Part shown: positions 58,769 through 64,000 of the stretch, piece by piece
Numbering within the stretch: position 1 is the stretch's first letter
Layout: every line of letters starts with the position of its first letter
NCBI RefSeq assembly: GCF_020520425.1
Contig: NC_079487.1
Location: 43,655,219 to 43,719,218, forward strand
Source of the DNA: Spinacia oleracea
Taxonomy: Eukaryota; Streptophyta; Magnoliopsida; Caryophyllales; Amaranthaceae
DNA length: 64,000 nt
Direction of reading: 5' to 3'
Notes under the pieces: model-generated
Database searches by the model: none
The model's input: only the letters and a program-made list of their open reading frames with translations
What the model was told of the DNA's origin: nothing
Program-made: the position numbers and the translations under genes

Positions 58769-59647
58769 GGATGATGATAAAGGTCGCAACTTGCGACAAG
58801 TTTTAGTTGTCGCAATCTTATGTGGCGTATTTTTAGTGGTGCTACATGGGCGCCACCTAGGTCATGATTCATAAATCTACTTTTACTATCAATGCTAAAT
58901 TTTTACTATGAAAATATGTAATTAAGGTAGTCGGTACAAAGAAGGAAACAAATATTTAATAAGTTTATAGTAATTATGCACTTTCTTTTTTCTTGTAACA
59001 AATTTAAAAATAAAAATATTATAATCTAATAATATATTTTTGTGTAAATACAAAATATATAGTGAAATAAAATAAATATTTTATTAATCCAATTGCCAAT
59101 GAGTACTGAGTTGGATGCCTAGCCATCATTAAAGAAAAGTTCCTTCATTATTAAAATTATCTTAAGAACTGATGATTTGAAATAAAATTACTAAGTATAT
59201 AAAAGACAATTTAAAATAAATTTCAAGAACACAAACCACTACTTTTTATATCCACTGGAATTAATTTTAAAATATAAAAATGGTTCCTAATAAGATATGC
59301 ACTGCGATTTTTATTATTCCATTACCGCTTTCAATTTTTTTTTATTCATTACCGAATTTATAAAAGTATTTTTTTTCTTCTAATTTTCTATACAAATTAT
59401 AAAAAATTTCTGAAATAAAAAATTATATTATTCGATTTCTAAATAAGAATATTAATTTTTTTCTCCTTTTTTTATAACGTGTAAAATATGTTAAATTCCT
59501 TTCAACAAAAAAAAGTCAAATATCTTACTTCCTTTCAACAAAAAAAGTTAAATATCTTAATTTCCAATTTAAGATATGACACATAGTCGTGACATGTTAC
59601 CATTGCGGCATGTCTTAAAGGTCGCATGTTGCGACCTTTATCATTTT
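58769..59647. mobile_element. Possible inverted-repeat (foldback) DNA element
   Basis: The left end ATGATAAAGGTCGCAACTTG matches the reverse complement of the right end (ATGATAAAGGTCGCAACATG), and weaker pairing continues for about 50 bp. The interior is very AT-rich and non-coding. I found no target duplication. A second inverted copy, CCTTTATCATCATC, lies just left at 58750. Confidence 0.45.
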
Positions 59648-59906
59648 GCTATATATATATTAGATTTTAAAATATCAGCTTTTTATAATTTTTTTCTTAT
59701 TCTTAATTGAAGACAGTAATGTTTAAAATTGCGCATTGGTAAAAGTGCCTAAAAATTATGTTATCTAGAAAATAACGAAGAAATTATACGTTACACAAAT
59801 TGAGCATTATGGTTTCACACTTTCACGCGCGTTTTCATAATTAGAGGTGTGAGGTGGATGATGATTGTTAATTGAGAATTAAAAACCCTTGATCATACAA
59901 AATATG

Positions 59907-60158
59907 GTTTATACACCCGGGTGCACAATGCTCATTGTGCACCCTGTTTTACAAAGAACATATAGTTCAAATACAAAGAACATATTTTTCATACCCAAAT
60001 AATGTATAGCCAATGAACTTATAGTTCAAATCCATAGAACATATAGTTTAAATATTTCACTAGTACATGTACATTGAAATCATTCTCAATGTTCAATAGA
60101 TTTTCAATAAATGTTCAACAGGGTGCACAATGAACACTGTGCACCCGAGTGTATAATC
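59907..60158. mobile_element. MITE with about 40-bp terminal inverted repeats
   Basis: The left end TATACACCCGGGTGCACAAT and the reverse complement of the right end (TATACACTCGGGTGCACAGT) pair over about 40 bp, and each end is itself partly palindromic around GTGCAC. TA on both sides fits a Tc1/mariner-type duplication. The interior has repeated ACATATAGTTCAAA. Confidence 0.75.
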
Positions 60159-60547
60159 CAAATTGCGTTAATCATATGCTTCAACGTATTATCAGAAGAA
60201 AAAGGAACTAGTTAGTGCGTTACACAAGACTTGCGCTTGTCAATCCTATCTGATACTCATATTTTGATTGCCTAGCTATTTACGCCTCGTTTTGGAGCAA
60301 GATGGTTTACATGACGATAAGAGAATAAGAGATACGGAGTACTCCGTACATGTTTCTTCACAATACCAATGAAAATCAAATATAAATTACATAACAAATA
60401 AGTTTAAATAAAAAAGTTGAACCAAGTATACGAGTATATATTTCTTGATTAATTAGAGTGGATTATATTATGACCGTATGACAAAAACGAAAAGTAAAAA
60501 TAAAATAAAGGGCTCGTGATACATTACAAGTATATATATTTAATTAT

Positions 60548-60670
60548 TGTTGTAATTAGTCTATGTATCTAGAGTTTGGCCCTTACAATTAAGGCTCTAT
60601 ACTAGTTTGATAGGTTGTATATAAACTGACCTTGACAGAAATACAAGACAAGGAAAATCAATTCCTAACA
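60548..60670 (+). repeat. Short 5' LTR (about 123 bp)
   Basis: The right border is set by the primer site at 60671. The left border is chosen from the matching TGTT..AACA ends and cannot be checked without the 3' LTR. Confidence 0.55.
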
Positions 60671-60681
60671 TGGTATCAGAG
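60671..60681 (+). other. Primer binding site (initiator tRNA-Met)
   Basis: TGGTATCAGAG directly after the LTR is the standard copia primer site. Confidence 0.8.
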
Positions 60682-61081
60682 AAGGCCCACAGTTGGGACC
60701 TTACTGTACTGTATTATGGGCCAACTAAACGGGATCCATGTGAGGGGGAGTGATAAAAGACACTCTGACCCATGAACCATCACATGTGACCCATATTGTA
60801 AAGGGACCTCACACGTGAGGGGAAGTGTTAAGATCCGACCCATGAAACATCACGTGTGAGAGTCCCACATTGATAAAAGAGAAAAGAGTTAAACACTTAA
60901 TAAGGCTAAGGGGCTACTACCCTTATTGCCATATGGTTTTAAGGTGGAACCTCCTATGGTCTTGTTAAGTGGACTCTCTTTCTGGGTGACGGGTGCGGCC
61001 CAGGGCCGTATTTAACAACCAATTCTCACGAAAATCAAAACCCTAACTTTTTTTTACAACCAATTCTCACGAATTGCAGTA
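60682..61081 (+). other. Leader with a duplicated GTGAGGGG-type segment
   Basis: Two related segments (60739-60800 and 60816-60870) share GACCCATGAA and CATCACRTGTGA, so the leader has an internal duplication or a small inserted repeat. AACCAATTCTCACGAA also occurs twice (61015-61030 and 61058-61074). No gene. Confidence 0.5.
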
Positions 61082-61917
61082 ATGGCCGACGATGGAAAAC
61101 TTGATCCATCCTCACCGTTCTTTCTCTCTTCCGGCGACCAACCGGGAAACTTGATCACTCACGTGGTCCTAAAGGGCAAAGAAAATTATTTGGCATGGTC
61201 TAGGCGATCACTTTGTCCCTAAAGTCACGCCGTAAATTTGGTTTCGTGGATGGCACTATCACCAAGCTGAAGAAGGAATCGAAACTACTTGACTGGGAAA
61301 CTAACAACTCGAAGCTTGTGTCATGGTTACTCAAAACTATGGCTCCCAAGGTCGCAATTTCAATACCATACATGGTGGAAGTAAAGCCTTTGTGGGATTA
61401 CTTGGATAAACGTTTCTGTGTATCAACCGGACCTCGTCTACAACAACTACGGGCCAAGATCATAGGCTGCAAACAAGCGAAGGGAATGACGATCGCAGAC
61501 TACTACAATACGCTAATGAGCTTTTACGATGATCTTGCACAACTCAAGCCCCCTCATGGATGTAAGTGTGGGTTATGCACGTGTGATGTTGCTGGGAGGT
61601 ACGAAGTGGACAAAGCAGAGGAAAAGTTCCATCAATTCCTAATCGGTCTAGATGACGATTTGTATGCTGTCGTGCGTACGAACCTCTTGTCTCAAAAACC
61701 GCCAGCCTCAATTGAAGATGCTCTGGAAGTGTTGTTACAGGAGGAACAATCTCGTGGCATAGCAGCAGGGAAGGCTGCTAAGGATACCATTGAGGCCCAT
61801 GCCTTTGCGGTTCCCCTTGATCGATGGAAGGGCAACAATGATCGCTGGAAAGACAAATAAAAATTATCTTGCTCACATTACCATAAAACGGGGCATGATA
61901 ATTCTACTTGTTTCAAA
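61082..61917 (+). pseudogene. Copia gag (UBN2-type), frameshifted
   Basis: It starts MADDGKLDPSSPFFLSSGDQ and continues LKGKENYLAWSR, where a frameshift near 61210 moves the frame to 61213-61857. Then come KPLWDYLDKRFCVSTGP, LRAKIIGCKQAKGMTIADYY and CKCGLCTC. A TAA at 61858 interrupts RWKDK, after which SCSHYHKTGHDNSTCFKLNG gives the zinc knuckle. This is the typical gag of short-LTR copia elements. Confidence 0.83.
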
Positions 61918-64000
61918 TTGAATGGGTATCCTGATTGGTGGTTGGAACAACACCGGAACAACAAAGGCGGCTCGGGGTCTCGCGGGACTGCTGCAACTGT
62001 TGCTGATAAGGGCAGGCAACCTACCAATCCCTCAGCGCGGGCCAATGCCATTGGAAGAAGCACCTCTCTGGGCAGCAGTGTCGGGACGCACAGCAGTACC
62101 AACGGTATGGGCAGTGGTAGCGAGGCTCTCAAGGCAGGGGTGTCGATTGACGACCTCAAACCCGAGCATATTCAGGTTCTCTTAAATATGGTTAATCACA
62201 AGCAGGATGATAAAATGATGGGTGAGTATTTTTCTTCATCATGGATTATTGATACCGGTGCGTCTCGCCATGTAACCGGAGACGAGTCTTGCTTGACCGA
62301 CATCACACCCACTCCACCGTGTCACGTTGGACTCCCAGATGGGAGATTAGCTACTGCTATGACGGCAGGGCGAGTTGTTTTGTCTGACAAATTATCTCTT
62401 GAGAATGTTTTATTTATTCCTGAATTACGTTGCAATTTAATATCGGTGTCTCAACTAATCGATAATTCACATTGTTGTGTTAGTTTTACTGATAAATTGC
62501 GTGCTATACAGGACCATTCGGGGAGCCTGATTGGAGCCGGCGAACGATGTGATAGACTCTACTACTTTCGGCGGATTCCAACAGTATGTGCGGTAATTAC
62601 TCCAACGGTTTCCGAGTTCGAATTATGGCATAGGCGAATGGGGCATCCGTCAGACAGAGTCGTCAAGTTAGTGCCAGCTATCAGTTCTAGTTCTAGTAGC
62701 AAATCATTGAATAAAGCGTGTGAAATTTGTCCTCAAGCAAAACACTCGCAGGCTTGTTTTTCTAATAGTGACAGTAGAGCTAGTTGGATTTTTGAATTAA
62801 TACATTGTGATTTGTGGGGAGCATATAAAACTCCTTCTAGTTGTGGCGCTCGTTATTTTTTGACATTGGTTGATGATTTCTGAAGAGGTGTTTGGGTTTA
62901 TTTGTTGAATTCCAAAACTGAAGTTTTTTCCGCATTTCGTTCATTTTTTGCAATGATTAAATGTCAGTTTGAAGTTTCCGTAAAGTTGGTTAGAAGTGAT
63001 AACGGGACTGAATTTAGATGCATGCTACCATACTTCGACGAACATGGCATTATTTTTCAAACATCTTGTGTTGGGACACCCCAACAAAATGGTCGTGTCG
63101 AAAGGAAGCATCAACATATTTTAAATGTGAGTCGGGAATTGATGTTTCAAGGAAATTTGCCGGTTAGTTTTTGGGGTGAATGCGTACTAGGTGCAGTTCA
63201 TCTCATAAATCGCACTCCATCTCGTTTACTGCAAAACAAGACACCGTATGAGATACTTTTTGGTTCGGTCCCTAATTATGATGAATTGAAGGTTTTTGGC
63301 TCTTTGTGCTTCGCTCATAATCAAAAATCTAAAGGAGATAAGTTTTCACCTCGTAGTCGAAAATGTGTGTTTGTGGGTATCCTCATGGAAAGCGGGGTTG
63401 GAAATTATATGATCTTGTGACAGGTGAAATTTTTGTGTCTCGGGACGTTCAATTTCATGAGAACGAATTCCCATTTATGGATGCTCGAAACTTGGATAGT
63501 GTGGCTCATGATAACCAAGCCGAACCGCAAGTTCGTTGATTCTGATTTTTTGGACGACCTGGAGAATGTGTTGGAGGAGAGTGATGGTGAGAGCAGGGGG
63601 GTACACACTGATGGTATGGGTGTCGTGGCTGTGGGTGATATCCCCGCTGCCAACTTGGGTGCCATGGATGCCAACTCGAGTGGTGATATGGGGGACCAAC
63701 ATGTTGACAATGTTGAGAATGTTGTGATTAGTGCGCCGGCTAGCGACGACGCTGCTGCACCAGTGCCGAGCACTCCTACAACGTCGCTGCCAATCAGTCA
63801 CGCTACTGCTGACTCCCAGCCTTTGCCCAACACTTCCTCGCTGAATCAGCAGCAGCACACTGCTACGGAGACACGCGGACAACAGCTCACGGGCAGCAGC
63901 TCCTCGTCTCCCGTCCCACTTGGCCTTGGACGTGGCTTACGGGACAGACGTGCCTCGGGTTGGATGAAGGATTTTGTTGGCAATACTGTTGGGAAAATGA
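61918..64000 (+). pseudogene. Copia pol: protease and integrase, several lesions, truncated by window
   Basis: Protease active site WIIDTGASRHVTGD (near 62245), pre-integrase LWHRRMGHPSDR, integrase LIHCDLWG, a stop TGA at 62881 in VDDF-stop-RGVW (relatives have Ser), then LVRSDNGTEF and GTPQQNGRVERKHQ with the catalytic Asp and Glu. A frameshift near 63390 (VFVGYPHGKRGW continues in another frame) and a further one near 63530 follow. The Ser/Thr/Gln-rich linker before reverse transcriptase runs into the window edge. Confidence 0.83.

Larger units (their letters stand above)
60548..64000 (+). mobile_element. Decayed short-LTR Ty1/copia element, cut by window end
   Basis: A short 5' LTR (60548-60670) starting TGTTGTAATT and ending CCTAACA is followed by the initiator-tRNA-Met primer site TGGTATCAGAG, a leader with inserted repeats, and damaged gag-pol. 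The 3' half is outside the window. Confidence 0.78.

Noticed and set aside
58692-58874. 60-codon ORF with a hydrophobic stretch
   Set aside because: It overlaps the end of a transposon-like inverted-repeat element and has no homologous motif; a chance ORF is likelier.

Overview
The window is plant nuclear DNA. It has spliced eudicot-type genes with GT-AG introns, many Ty1/copia and Ty3/gypsy LTR retrotransposons, a Helitron, a tRNA-derived SINE and MITEs. The repeat types and codon usage fit a Caryophyllales genome such as spinach or beet, but that is a weak impression and not a demonstrated identification.

Positions 1-43554 are one deep nest of LTR retrotransposons. The oldest layer is element C, a minus-strand Ty3/gypsy element (Tat/Ogre type, tRNA-Arg primer site). 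Its 5' LTR is at 42080-43554 and its broken gag is at 1052-1899. Another minus-strand LTR (D, 1-1051) lies inside that gag. Element B (plus strand, 2192-41130, target duplication GTTAC) was inserted in C. Element A (minus strand, 3634-24994) lies inside B, and the B/A junction was later trimmed so that two LTRs now meet as a 1.4 kb inverted repeat. Two related Ty1/copia elements complete the nest: copia-1 (7414-17876, in A, target duplication TGTTG, coding region decayed) and copia-2 (26512-36994, in B, target duplication AAAGT, nearly intact gag-pol with one internal stop).

The gypsy elements carry host-like cargo. B holds, on its antisense strand, a six-exon plant mobile domain (PMD) gene with its own promoter-like region. 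Its frame is open across all exons apart from the exact copia-2 insertion. A holds an antisense fragment of a YTH-domain (ECT-type) m6A-reader gene. A GC-rich paired-hairpin module recurs at twelve places in these elements.

Positions 43555-52500 are the gene-bearing part. An acireductone dioxygenase gene (plus strand, 44102-45937; methionine salvage) and a HAD-superfamily hydrolase gene of the REG-2/HDHD3 type (minus strand, 47798-52229) converge on each other, separated by a gypsy gag remnant. Their introns hold a SINE, MITEs, an (AT)n tract and a 239-bp tandem duplication.

Positions 52567-56820 look like a minus-strand Helitron that has captured exon fragments of an ALDH3-type aldehyde dehydrogenase and a plant cysteine oxidase. 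From 56821 to 60547 there are short repeats, a truncated copia LTR and inverted-repeat elements. From 60548 to the window end there is a decayed short-LTR copia element, cut off before its reverse transcriptase.
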